The notes under the pieces are model-generated. The model was not told the origin of the DNA. It worked only from the letters and a program-made list of their open reading frames with translations, and did not search any database. From Ilex aquifolium (Eukaryota > Streptophyta > Magnoliopsida > Aquifoliales > Aquifoliaceae), in assembly GCA_951799425.1 (NCBI GenBank), contig OX637392.1:51866593-51930592 (forward strand): a stretch of DNA of 64,000 bases. The letters are read 5' to 3'. Positions 11,046 to 22,227 of this stretch are shown here, piece by piece. Made by a program: the position numbers and the translations under genes. The first letter of the stretch is position 1, and every line of letters starts with the position of its first letter.

Positions 11046-12471
11046 CTATCTCTTTAATTCAAAGCAGTTGTCAGTGTCGTGGCCATGGTCGTCGTGGAAG
11101 CGACAGTATTTGTTTGGATTCCTGCGGTTTTGGGGCAGACTTCTTCTTCCCTGTCCAGCAGAGCGTGGGGTCATCTTGTATCTGGAATAGGATGTGCTCC
11201 ACTGAGGCATTGAGTGGCGTGAAGGCCAGCTGTTCTCTCTGAGGTACGGGACTGAGGCGGTCCTTGACAAAGACTCTCTCTGTCCTCTTTCTCTTGTTCT
11301 CTGCCTCCTGCTTGTTCTCGCTGGTGTCCTTCTTTTTCTCCCCTCCTCGGGAGGACTTACCTCGTCGGGCTTTGGTGACGTCCTCGGCATTCATGTGCTT
11401 TTGTGCCCTTGACAGAAGCTCGGGCATTCTGCTGGCGGCTTCTTTAGGATAGAGAACATAAAACTAGAGGAGCGCAGACCTGTAATAAAGACGGTCATGA
11501 TTACCTTATCGTTTGGCTCCTCGATTGGAGAGCCTCCTCATTAGAACGAGTGAGGTAGCTCCTAAGACTTTCATCCCAATCGTGCTTGATGGTGAGCATG
11601 TGGGTAACTGACTTTTGGTGGTGACGTTCCCCAATGAAGTGGGAGACGAAGGATTTGCTCAACTCTGCGAACGAGTGAATAGAAGAGGGTTTGAGCTTTG
11701 CAAACCATTGTCGAGCAGATCCTTTCAAGGTGGTAGAGAATGCTCTACACATAATCTCATCAGGCACGTTGTGGAGTTATATGCGAGATTTATATGTGTC
11801 GAGATGATCAAAGATCACGATGGAAGACATCTTGAACTTTAAGGGTAGGGGGTAGTTGACAACATCCACAACAAACGGAGTGTCAGTACGCCTTACCAAA
11901 TAATCCACCGTCTCCGGCGCCTATGCTTTGATGGTGTTGAGGGCATCGCCAAGCTGGTTTTGCACCTCCTTGACCTTCACGTCTCATTGGTTAAGGACAT
12001 CCTCTGTGGATCATTGTAGTAGCTTTCATGATCCGCATACTGGTTTTCCCCCTTCTCCTCTTGCCCAAGATGATCGTCAGTTTGTGAAGTAGGTACATGA
12101 GGAGGTGGAACATGTGAGGCGCCTGCGCGATGAGGGGGACTCCCTAGCGCTGCATGGGGACGCCCTGGCGTTGGGTGCCACGGTGGGGGGCGCCCTGGGG
12201 CCCAGAGTAGGGACGCTGTGGCACCTCTCCAATTGGGAGGGAGTACTGTTCCCATGAGGTGAGGGGCGACACCTCCTAAGGCGAGCATAAACTAGATAAT
12301 TTGTTGGTTCTAGCTTACCAACAATTGCATGGTCTCCAAAAGTTGTTGCCCGACCACGGGAATTGTCGTAGTGGATGGTTCCAATGGTACAAGCAGAGGC
12401 GGAGCCTCTTCCTGGCGCGCAGCGTTGTTGTCCTCCAGTTGTTGATTCATCGACCTGGTTGTGATTGCCAT
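11046..12471 (-). pseudogene. Gag region of gypsy element 1
   Basis: The conserved start MAITTRSMNQ (ATG at 12471) is shared with elements 2 and 3. A Pro-rich part follows (about 12288-11977), then the capsid-like core at 11767-11501 with CRAFSTTLKGSARQWFAKL and FAELSKSFVSHFIG (retrotransposon gag domain), then a basic stretch, and a Cys/His cluster NKYCRFHDDHGHDTDNCF at about 11100-11060. The coding line moves between frames near 11150-11400, 11500 and 11980, so several frameshifts are present. Confidence 0.8.
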
Positions 12472-12507
12472 GAATTTGAAAGAGACTAACAAGGTAGTAG
12501 AAAACTC

Positions 12508-12534
12508 AGTCGTTTCCCACAAACGGCGTCAAAC
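12508..12534 (-). promoter_or_regulatory. Primer-binding-site region of gypsy element 1
   Basis: Immediately inside the right (5') LTR the minus strand reads GTTTGACGCCGTTTGTGGG. The same place in element 3 (37176-37195) reads GTTTGACGCTATCTGTGGG. The position fits a tRNA-primer site of the GGCGCC type; I do not assign the tRNA. Confidence 0.5.
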
Positions 12535-13058
12535 TGATGATGCACAAAAAAGGCTTATGCACAATCAACAGTCGAGTGTGTGATGTTAAGTAATTAATGA
12601 AGGAAACAGAGATTGTATCAACACACAGATGTATAGTGGTATGGTTAAGGTGACCAACTCCACTTCCGAAAGCAGCAACGATGGCCGAAACTTTTATTAA
12701 TAAAGTAAGGTGTGAGGAAGAGAGAGAGAGCAAAGGTAAGCTCTGGAAAAGGTTGGCTAGCTAGGAGAGAGAAATAGTTGTATGCGGGGTGTGTAGAGAA
12801 ATACCCCTCTCATATAGAAAGATGTTACAATTTATAGGCACAGAGCCTTAGTTGAGGCGGTGACTTGATGGGTAGGTTACTAGCATATATGAGATGATAG
12901 CTAACACTAGACGTGGCAAATGGGTGGATTGAGTTGGTTATGGGTTGAATTAAATTGGGTTGGGCTAAAATAAATCCAATCCATTTTCACTCACGTAGTA
13001 AGTGGGTTATAATGGATTGGGTTTATAACGGGTTGGGTTAAAGTCATTAACCCATAAA

Positions 13059-13405
13059 TCACACACACACACACACAATTACACCAAAATAAACATACAC
13101 ACTACCACATCAAAATACATACATACACATATGCTATTACACCAAAATACACACACACACACACACACAGTATTACACCAAAATACACACACTACTACAC
13201 AGAAATACACGCATACATGCACATACATACTATTACACCAAAATACACACACACCTACTATTACACCAAAATACACACACATTTACACCAAAATAAACAC
13301 ACACTAATCAACAAAAATATATACACAGTGTCGCACACACAGTGCCGCTCGCAAACACACAATCTTGATACAATGGGACATACAAACACTTATACATTGA
13401 CAAAA
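13059..13405. repeat. CA-rich minisatellite (ATTACACCAAAATACACAC units)
   Basis: A CA run at 13059-13076 is followed by about ten loose copies of a unit around 20-30 bp long built on ATTACACCAAAATACACAC. Long open frames across it on both strands are artefacts of the repeat. Confidence 0.85.
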
Positions 13406-15056
13406 TAAAAACACAAACACAATTACTGTTCCATTGCATAGCATATTTCATACTAATAATTCACAACAATCCTTCATCATAACAAGAAATAATCCAAAAA
13501 AAGATACACATAACCATAGCACCATGTCTCCATATCATTTAATACGAAATCTACTATAAGACATGCTATTCATTGTCAAATACTGTGTCAAAGCTTCACT
13601 TCCTTCTTTGACGAACCTTCTTCATCCGAAACAAAAACAAAAAAATTGAATATACTATAAGTCCCAAAAAACAAAAACTAAACGAAAAGTTGAACCAAGT
13701 TCACAATAATAAAAAAAAAAAAACCTTGCATATCCATTTTCAGCATCATTATTAGACTCCACACCAACTTCCCAGGATTCATTCCACATCATTTGAAGAG
13801 CCACCAAATCCAGAGTACTATAGGTAGGTAATGAAGTAGCTAAAAATTTTAGGAGTAAAGTAAGAAGAAACACGATTTAATTTAATCCAATTAATTTGGC
13901 ACATTCATCCAAAATCACATGCAATGCAAGGCTCATCGGTTCCTATTTAAAAAGTAGAATGAACAAAACGATTGATCAAACAATAAGACTAAAATGAAAA
14001 AAAAAATTATGATATAATTAGGAAAGCAAAACAATGTCCAAAAATAAAAACATTAGCATATATCCGTTCCGACGACACGACATATAACAAGAGATCATCA
14101 AATTCCACGACAATACGTCTCTATGGGACATTTCGTTGAATAGTCTTCGAGCCTTGGTTTATCTCTCTGCGTTTAACGTACCCACTTATCATCGAATTCC
14201 AGTTTACTGTGTTTCAATGCCTCAATTTATCGAACAACAACCTTGCATCTTCAACTCGACCTGTTTGGATCAAATGGGTAATTTTTTTGTTCAATGAAAG
14301 GAGGTCAGGGGCGAGAGAGGTATTGGGGACTGTGAAGCCACTTCTCATGCCTCTTTATGCCATCCCTCCATTTCTAAGGTAATTCAATTTTTTTGTGCAC
14401 CATATGTATCAGTATAACACAAGCAAGATATATATATATATATATATATAGAAAACAAATCAGTTATTGCTAATAAGTCGGTCCATTCCCAATATCTCTA
14501 GCTTTTGGGCATTTCATCAAACACGTTGTAGGCATGTCACAACTGGTCAAAAAACAAATGATCAAAACAACCCAAAACAACGAGTTTCAAGCAATGCAAG
14601 AGGACAAAAACGTTAGACTGCTGTATAATTACATGCACTCAAGAGGGAACTGGAGATCAAGACAAGAAGAACGAAAAGAATGCAAGAAAAATAACAGAAA
14701 AAAGGAAAGGAAAACGTACGAAAAAATTTAATTGGTAATCGAGCCGAAGACGAATGGTGAAATTGATGAATTAGTTGTTCCAGTCATCAACAAATTTGCA
14801 GATCCCGGCGTTTCGCAAGAATTTTCTGTCACATTGAATTGGATTGAGGAGAGAGAAGAACATTTTTTTTGGCTTTTAACGTGAAGGAGACTCCATGGAG
14901 TCTAACGGCTGGAGCAGCTGGTATGTGTATTTAACTATTTATGATTCATTAATTTTTAAAAAGGAAACCCAATGGGTACCTATTTTAAACCCGATTTAAC
15001 CCATAAATTTAAATTAAATAACAGTACCCAACCCATTTTTAACCCAGATTAATATA
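13406..15056. other. Interior of the hAT-like element without a recognisable gene
   Basis: About 1.6 kb of A+T-rich sequence with a TA run at 14424-14450. The open frame at 14534-14731 is Lys/Asn-rich low-complexity sequence and is not supported as a gene. Confidence 0.5.
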
Positions 15057-15767
15057 GGGAAATTTGGAGGCCGGTCCCCCTATATGGACTTGTTTGGACT
15101 TAAGTCCATGAATGAAACTTATTTGTTATGAAGTCCGTTTTTTGTCAATTTTACCATACTATCCCTTCCCTTTAGAAGTGAAATAAAACTAAAAATTAAA
15201 AACTCCTAAATATTAGGAGTTTGACTAACATTAAAATTTTTTCTCTCTCATATCTATCTATATCCATATATAGGTTAAGAGTTTGACTAACATTAAAATT
15301 TTGTCTCTCTCTTATCTATCTATATCCATATATAGGTTAGGTGCATATATATATATATATAGTAACATTAAAAATAAAAAATAGTAACATTCAAATACAA
15401 AAAAAGTTATGATTTGGATACAAAAAATAATACATTTAAACATAAAAAAAAATTGAAACATTCAATATTAATATTTTTAAAAAATAACAACAGTAACATG
15501 TTCAACAAAAATTGTAACATACTTAACAATAATTATTTCTCTCAAATTCAAACGCAAAAAATAGTACCATTCAAACACAAAAAATAGTAATATTAAAAAA
15601 CAAAACAAATAGTAACATTGAATATTAATATTTAGTAAAATAATAGTAGTAACATGCTCAACAAAAACAGTAACATGCTCAAAATAATAGGAACATGAAC
15701 AGTAACATACTCAACAAAAGTAGTACATGAACAGTAACATAATAAAAAAAATAGTAACATGAATTTG

Positions 15768-15801
<34 letters not shown>

Positions 15802-15812
15802 TTTTGAATTTG

Positions 15813-15864
<52 letters not shown>

Positions 15865-15961
15865 TTGAATTTGAATTTTAAATTTATGATAGAAATTTTA
15901 TATATATATATAGAGAGAGAGAGAGAGCGTTTTGAATTTGATATATATATATATTTGAATT

Positions 15962-16045
<84 letters not shown>

Positions 16046-16300
16046 TTGAATTTGAATTTTAAATTTATGATAGAGATTTTATTGGCATATTTTAATTGAC
16101 CTTGAATTAAGGGATAACAATTTCCAAAATAGGAAATTAATTTAACTTCCTTTCAAGAAAGGGTATTTTTGAGATAAAAAAAAAAAGTGGACTTAAGTCA
16201 TTACATATAATTTTAAACATGGACTTAGCCCCTTATAAGTTTCCTTGCTGGACTCATCTCCAAATAAGTACATCTAGGGGGACTCACTTCCAATTTTCAC
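15057..16300. mobile_element. MULE-like non-autonomous element nested in the hAT-like element
   Basis: The left end GGGAAATTTGGAGGCCGGTC and the right end (read inverted: GTGAAAATTGGAAGTGAGTC) form imperfect inverted repeats of roughly 50 bp, sharing CCCCCTA and CTTAAGTCC-like words. Flanks are ATTAATATA (15048-15056) and ATTAATAAA (16301-16309), an 8/9 match to a 9-bp duplication, as expected for Mutator-like elements. The interior is simple repeats. Confidence 0.75.
15229..16045. repeat. Duplication, AGTAACAT-rich tract and TA/GA microsatellites
   Basis: A roughly 60-bp unit (GAGTTTGACTAACATTAAAA ... ATCCATATATAGG) is duplicated at about 15229-15340. From 15360 to 15765 the word AGTAACAT recurs many times. 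From 15768 to 16042 there are alternating (TA)n and (GA)n blocks separated by TTTGAATTTGATAT. Confidence 0.85.
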
Positions 16301-16533
16301 ATTAATAAAATAGGTACCCAACCCATTAATTTATGGGCAGATTGGGCGGGTTAGTGGGTTGTGGGCAAGAATTGCCACCCCTAGCTAACACTAGGACATG
16401 TATAATTGGAGATAGTCTTGATCTTGGAGAGTGGCTATTCCGATGATTGCTCCTCACGTACGCTAATCTTCTTGGACTCTTTGATCTTTAGACTGGGCTA
16501 AATCCATGAATTGGGCTTGACTCACTTTGTAAC

Positions 16534-17395
16534 TAATTAGGGCTTACTTAATTTATCTGGTCTGACACAATTAGGTTTGGCCTTATCATGTTTTGTTCAT
16601 GCATGCCAAAAATGTTTGTTAGCGATGTTGTAACTTTTCAGATGGTCGATAAGTGGGCGATAAAAATTTTATTTGTTTACAAGTCTTGTTTTTACAGTGG
16701 TGTATTAATGTAAGAATATCGGTTAAATTTTATTTTTATATTTTATGTTATGCACATTATTCAATTTGTTATGACTGAACAAAAGAGTTCTTGTGTGTGT
16801 GCTCAATGTCTATAATATAATTCTATCCGACAGTTTCAAATAGACTCATCCAACGACTGTCAACATCTCTCTCAAAACCATTCACATTGCACCGTATCTT
16901 CAGGCAGGGGTTACCCCAAGATAAGTTCATAAGCAAAAACAAGAATAATTGTAATCTATCCTTTCTTGATATGAGCAATGTGCTACAGAGACTAAAGTAT
17001 ATATCAAGGGCAAAAAAGTCAATTTATCTAAAATGTAGATTATTTTCAACTTTTCTCTCACTTTCCTCCCACTTTTGAAAGGAAAAAAAAAAATAGAAGG
17101 CTGGAGGAAAATACGGTCCCTCCAATTTTCCTTCCCTCCTATTTTCCATTGGAACCAAATAATGGTAACTCTTTCTTTCCACTCTATTTTTCATCTATCC
17201 AACTTTTCATCAAACCAAACACACAATTAAAATTTGGTAAATTATGGGGGCGCTTTGTAGCCACCTAAATGGCCTAAGCTTAGGGCCAGTCTTGAGATAG
17301 AGAGCATATTGGAGGCGAGCACATCATTTCTAAAGAGTTTGGTTCAAGGGAGACTATTATAGTTTAACCAAAACTCTCATTAGTTATTTACAAGT
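16534..17395. other. Intergenic sequence to the right of gypsy element 1
   Basis: No gene is recognised. If the gypsy element inserted into the 3' end of the receptor kinase, this stretch should start with that gene's 3' flank; I see no coding sign. A repeat end with CCAAACACAC-like words lies at 17100-17225. Confidence 0.4.
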
Positions 17396-17644
17396 TTATT
17401 TAGAATGTGTTATTTGCATCACCAATGCATCGGATTTAAGTGGTTTGGTAAAAATATATGTAATTTGATCCTCGTGCCGATAATACAAGATCTCAATATC
17501 ATTATCAATAACCAAGTCACGAATATAATGATATCTGACAATTTCATTTAGGTCTGAATCTGTCACTTCTTTAAACATATATATAACCTTACCTTCTTGG
17601 ACTTCACTACGGTACAAAAAAAAAAATTGGTATGGTACCTCCAA
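17396..17644 (-). pseudogene. Ty1/copia RNase H C-terminal scrap
   Basis: The minus-strand frame contains YHYIRDLVIDNDIEILYYRHEDQITYIFTKPL in two adjoining parts, which matches the end of copia Pol (H-x-I-R-D-L-V ... D-x-x-T-K-P-L). No other copia part adjoins it, so this is an isolated relic. Sequence down to about 17280 could be its 3' flank. Confidence 0.75.
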
Positions 17645-18265
17645 AACTTGTTATTTTAGTGGGAGTTTTTGTAATTTTTATGAGTCATTTTATAAAAAAA
17701 AAAATTTATCACTTTTATGGGTGATTTATCACTTTTGTTGGTATTTTTATCACTGTTGTAAGTATTTTTATTACTGTTGTGGTACTTAGGGGTCGTTTGG
17801 TAACGTTTGGTAACGTTTTTGTTTTCGCGTCGTCAAAAAATCAAAAATAGAGACAATTTTTGTCTCTATTTTGTGATAAACACTGAAACAGAAAACATGT
17901 TTGGGAGTCATTTGTGTTTATCAAATTATGAGAATAAAAATAAAAAATATGTTTAATAACTACTCCAAGTTTTATCCTAAATATAAACAGTTGGGTTTCA
18001 CAACCCAAAAGAGTTGATTCCCATCTTCAGGGCCCTTGCTTATGTAGAAGTAGGTCCAAAACCCCAAGTCCAAAACCCATTTGTAATCCAATCACACATG
18101 AGCTTTCGAGCCTCTAACGACTTTCATACATACACGATGATTTTCAATACGATGCAACATTTATTTTTTAATGTTTGATACAATTTTTAATAGTATTAAT
18201 CCATATTAATCCATCAGATATCATCAAACTCATTCAATCTACTCATTAGCTTGTTAGCCAAAAAA
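17645..18265. other. Intergenic sequence with repeat ends
   Basis: No gene is seen. A run around 17660-17790 repeats TTTTATCACTTTTGTTGG-like words, and 17785-17960 looks like one end of a DNA transposon (GGGTCGTTTGGTAACG...), without a partner end found. Confidence 0.35.
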
Positions 18266-18593
18266 TGCAATTCAACAATCCCAAAAGGCAATTCAATCAA
18301 TCCTAAATGGCAATTCAATCAATTCCAAATGAGAATTTAATCCCAAATGGCAATTCAATCAATCCTAAAATGACAATTCAACAATTCCAAATAACAATTC
18401 AACTAATACCAAATGGCAATCAATCCCAAACACAACAGACAGACACACACACACACACACACACATGGAATGAACACAATAAACACACACACACACACAG
18501 ACTCAACACAACGCGCGCGCGCGCACACACACACACAGACTCATCACTCACACACACACACACACAAAGACTCAACTCAACACAACACAACAC

Positions 18594-18640
<47 letters not shown>
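18266..18640. repeat. 21-bp-type tandem repeat followed by CA microsatellite
   Basis: From 18266 to 18432 a degenerate unit of about 21-24 bp (GGCAATTCAATCAATCC) repeats about seven times. From 18439 to 18640 (CA)n blocks are separated by short unique spacers such as GACTCAACACAACGCG. The His/Thr-rich frames here are artefacts. Confidence 0.85.
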
Positions 18641-18644
<4 letters not shown>

Positions 18645-19078
18645 GATTGGTTTCCTCAAACCCTTTCAAACGCAAACCCCTCTTTACAAACATGGGATTC
18701 AACATTGAATCTCATTCATACTCATGTTTGGTATGTAACACGTACACATGTAGGACTTACAGATATATCATAATTATTAACAACTATTTATCCTATAAAT
18801 GACTATTTTACCCTTGATCAATTCAATTCATACTCATGTTAAAGGATACAATTGTGTTTTGCATCCTTAAACCTTTAACCCATCTTCCCAAACCTACCAT
18901 CCCCTTAGGTTTGATGAAACTCATGATCATGAGTTTAATATTCGGGCCAACTACGGGCCAGGTTTGGGAACCCATGATTGAATTTTCAATCCAAACATGG
19001 GGTTTGGGGATCCTTTGGCCTATTTTCTCCAAACCCATCTTACCAATCCCCCATATCCCCTTACCAAACAGCCTCTTA
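18641..19078. other. Intergenic sequence
   Basis: No gene recognised. The word ATTCATACTCATGTT occurs twice (about 18715 and 18827), suggesting a small duplicated or inserted segment. Confidence 0.3.
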
Positions 19079-19578
19079 GGGTGTGTTTAGTTTAAGTATT
19101 AGGAAGGATCGGATTAGATAATGTGGTCCATCCCTTACTCATCCATTCGTCCATTTGACTAATTATAGTGATAATTCTTCCTTATTCCATGTTTGATTCA
19201 AGTATTAAGAAGTAGTGGGCCCCATATTTATCTCATACAATACTTTGTTTGGATAGAGTATTGAATGATGATATAAACATTAATTTACTAAAGAACCCTC
19301 AAGATAAAGAGTGATATTTATATTTTACAGACACTTGAGGATAAAAATATATTTTGGTCAAATATATCCCAATTGGATTATTTAAACTCATCAAAAAGGT
19401 GAGTTTATTAAGAGGTTATATGTGGTATTAAATACATTATTCATCCGGCCCGGTATTATTTTTAGGTGATAATACTGGACCCAAAATGTGTATCCAAGCA
19501 TTGGTATAAGAGGGATAAGGTGGGTCCGGCGTTATTTTCTCCAATCTCTCTTTGCTAATACCTAAACCAAACACACCC
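19079..19578. mobile_element. PIF/Harbinger-like MITE
   Basis: Inverted ends GGGTGTGTTTAGTTTAAGTA and (inverted) GGGTGTGTTTGGTTTAGGTA, about 500 bp apart. Flanking trinucleotides are TTA (left) and TAA (right), a one-mismatch version of the TWA duplication. No coding sequence. Confidence 0.7.
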
Positions 19579-19602
19579 TAAAGGACTTAATTTAATGACT
19601 TA

Positions 19603-20327
19603 GGGTGTGTTTGTTAACCCAAATTAAGCACTTATTAATTAAGCATGTTTGATAACCAAAATTTAAACTCTCTTAATATGTTAAGTGCTCCTTAAAAATA
19701 GGCTACAATATTAAGTAGGAGATCCCTTACTTAATTTTGAAAGTTGAAAGCGCTCAGCAAAACCATCTTTAATAATATTTACAATATGACAATTATACCC
19801 TGAAATATACACACACAAACGCACGCATTGCACACAATGCACACACACAATTACACAGACATATGCACTGCACACACACATACTTACACACACACACACG
19901 GCGCACACATATTGTTAATGAAATCTAATTTATTGTATTTTTTTAATATTATTTGATTATTTATTAGTTACTGTTCTTTTTTTTATCAGATATTATTGTT
20001 CACTTATTATGTTATTCAATTTGTTATTGTTCACTTATTGTGTTATTCAGATGTTATTTATTTATATTTTGATCAAATATTTGTTAAATGTAGACTACAA
20101 TATAATAATAGTGATTATGATTTATGTTATGACATATTTTATAAATATTTTCAAATTAAAGAGTGGAAGGAAAAAACTGAAAATTAATTTATTTTCAGAC
20201 GTTAGCTCTATGTAGTTATCAAACAGTTTAGTTCAATTCAGTACTTAAATTTCAGTTAATACCAAACAGTACACAAATTCAGCATTCAGCTTTCAAACTT
20301 CAGTTTTCAATTTTATCAAACACTACC
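19603..20327. mobile_element. PIF/Harbinger-like non-autonomous element
   Basis: Ends GGGTGTGTTTGTTAACCC and (inverted) GGTAGTGTTTGATAAAAT are flanked by TTA on both sides (19600-19602; 20328-20330). The inside has CA/CG-rich repeats around 19808-19910 and no gene. Confidence 0.6.
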
Positions 20328-20330
20328 TTA

Positions 20331-20770
20331 ATTGGAGACTTAATTCAATACAACTATTGAATTAGTTGTGACTTTAAATGTTAAATAAAGTCCACTTTCT
20401 TTCCTACGTCTAATGTGGGTAAATTATCCTCGGTTCTCTCTCTCAAGGTTCAAAGAATCGACTGATATCGATACGAGTCGGTCGAGTTGTATTCGACTTG
20501 GCACCTATCGAGACGATACCGTTACACGATACATACAAACTCAGAGTCTCGGACAACTCGGCAGAATCATTTGAGTTGTATTTGAGTCAATCTCAAGTCG
20601 CCGGATTGTCATCATCGAATCGGCCGATACAGTTTCACGACACCATAATATAACTTAAATCTCTTGTAATGTTCAACATTTTTTCTTAGGTCGTATGGAT
20701 CAATACCACACCATGACTCCGCGATTAATTTATCTTAGAACTCTCCAAGCCAACGAACGATACTGCAGGT
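20331..20770. other. Intergenic sequence
   Basis: No gene recognised. 20460-20640 contains repeated GTCGAGTTGTATTCGACTT-like words typical of hAT subterminal sequence, so part of it may be another decayed element. Confidence 0.3.
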
Positions 20771-20959
20771 TAGGGTTGTGCAAAATACCCAATAACCCGA
20801 CAACCGATCCGAAACCCACCCTTTCGAACAGAAAACGGACCGGTAATTTTTATTACGAGTCGGTTTCCGAAGAAAATATTGATTAACAGATAAAATCGGT
20901 TCGTCTTCGGATACCTTCAAGTCCAAACCCGAAATAACAAACCCGCCCGAATAGTATTT

Positions 20960-21001
<42 letters not shown>

Positions 21002-22064
21002 TCTGGAGTCTGGTCTGAATTTATCCTTTAAAAAAATAAAAAAAAAACAAAAATATAAAAGCAAAGTAACCCTACTTCCACTAACCTTGAGTCTTCAGAT
21101 CCGCCGCTTCTCTCTTCTCTCTCTCACAAACGAAAAAACCCCTATTTTTATTATACTATTCTTCATCTATGGATCCACCATCGACCATAGAATGGCATCA
21201 ATGATCCAGTAGAAGTATATTTCAGCCCTATCGAGCAGATTTGAAGACTCAAGGTCGAATTGTGCCATCAACTATTGAGTAGAAGTAAATCTCAACCCAA
21301 TCGAGCAGATCTCAACCCTTTTTTCTTTGACTAGTAAATTTCTCTTTCATTATCTCTGATTATCCATTATCTCTAATTATCGAGCAGTTCTCTGATTTTC
21401 GTTGGTCTTAAACTCACTGCCATGATGCCATCAATTTTTTTTTCTTTTTTTTCCTTGCTCTCTAATTTCTTTCACATATTTTTTGAATACGTTTTTTTTT
21501 TGTTTTTGGTCTTGAAACTCACTCAGTGAGTTTTGTCCTTTTCTACTTGAAAGTTGATTTTTTTTTTTTTTTTTTTGCATTTTTCCTTGCTCTCTAATTT
21601 CTTATACAAATTTTTTGAATACATTTTTTTTTGGTCTTGAAACTCACTGCTTGAAAACAGTGAGTTTTTCCTTTTTTACTTGAAACTGACTATTTGGTGT
21701 TGAAACTCAATCACTGCCATCATTTTTTTTTTCATTTTTTTTATTTTTTTCCTTTCTCTCTAATTTCTTATACACATTTTTTGAATACATTTTTTTTTTG
21801 TCTTGAAACTCACTGCTTCACTCTATCTCTGTGCAACGATCAAGTTAAGCTTGCATGATTAATTTGTTTGCGCTCTATCTCTGGATTTTTTTTATAAGCT
21901 TGCATGATTAATTTGTTCAACCCGTTAGCCGACCCGTAAACCGACCGATATTCAAGGTCGGTTTTCGGTTCGGCTCGGTTTTATGTTTTCTACTTCCGAC
22001 TATAATTGGGTCAACTAGCGGAAGTAGCCACTTCCGACCCTAACAGTCGGTTGAACACCCCTAC
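20771..22064. mobile_element. hAT-like non-autonomous element
   Basis: The left end TAGGGTTGTGCAAA and the right end (inverted TAGGGGTGTTCAAC) are inverted repeats. The 8-bp flanks CTGCAGGT and CCGTAAGT differ only by transitions (5/8 identical), which fits an old duplication. The inside contains (TA)n at 20964-20992 and tandem duplications of a roughly 110-bp unit with TTTTTTGAATAC and TCTTGAAACTCACT at about 21400-21830. No transposase is seen. Confidence 0.6.
21400..21830. repeat. Tandem repeat, unit about 110 bp, four diverged copies
   Basis: Each copy contains, in order, CTCTCTAATTTCTT, a word ending TTTTTTGAATAC, a poly-T run and GTCTTGAAACTCACT. The poly-T runs vary in length between copies. 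Confidence 0.75.
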
Positions 22065-22227
22065 CGTAAGTTTGAACCATGCTCTCTCCTTTCGATCGTA
22101 GTGTAATGTTATCAAGGTTGTCCTCATCACCACCAATGACGATAGTTTAATTTGTCAGCAAATGACTTTGCGTCATGGATATAATCTCTCTTTAACAATA
22201 GCCTTTTTCTCCCACTAATAAAAGTTT

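Larger units (their letters stand above)
12908..16383. mobile_element. hAT-like non-autonomous element inside the gypsy LTR
   Basis: The 5' end TAGACGTGGCAA and the 3' end TTGCCACCCCTA are imperfect inverted repeats, and both are flanked by the 8-bp direct repeat GCTAACAC (12900-12907 and 16384-16391). An 8-bp duplication and TAGGGGTGGCAA-like tips are typical of hAT elements. Subterminal words such as GGGTTGGG and CCCAACCCA recur near both ends. No transposase frame is recognisable. It holds a CA-rich minisatellite and a further MULE-like insertion. Confidence 0.85.
2821..16533 (-). mobile_element. Ty3/gypsy LTR retrotransposon 1 (Tat-like), degenerate, with nested insertions
   Basis: Two related LTRs bracket, on the minus strand, gag (12471 down to about 11046), protease-RT (10757 to 9402), RNase H (about 8900) and integrase (8337 to 6880), then a plus-strand extra gene (4690-6653). 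This gag-PR-RT-RH-INT order is the Ty3/gypsy order, and the antisense gene downstream of pol is known from plant Tat-lineage elements. LTRs are about 510 bp (left) and about 515 bp (right after removing the nested hAT). No clear target duplication is visible, and the outer LTR tip (at GTAAC, 3330 and 16533) lacks a clean TG...CA end. Many stops and frameshifts make it non-functional. Confidence 0.85.
12535..16533 (-). repeat. Right (5') LTR of gypsy element 1, split by a hAT-like insertion
   Basis: LTR sequence occupies 12535-12907 and resumes at 16392-16533; the parts match 2821-3330 in order. The interruption (12908-16391) is a hAT-like element plus its duplicated 8-bp target. Confidence 0.85.

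Noticed and set aside
13079..13408. Cys/Val/Phe-rich minus frame and its plus-strand partner
   Set aside because: Both come from the ATTACACCAAAATACACAC minisatellite.
15865..16062. Ile/Tyr and Glu/Arg-rich frame
   Set aside because: Translation of (TA)n and (GA)n runs.
18437..18640. Possible CRISPR-like spaced repeat
   Set aside because: Irregular (CA)n blocks, not constant repeats with unique spacers; eukaryotic context.
18307..18802. Long His/Thr-rich open frames and the Cys/Val-rich frame on the other strand
   Set aside because: They are translations of a CA microsatellite with no start context or domain.
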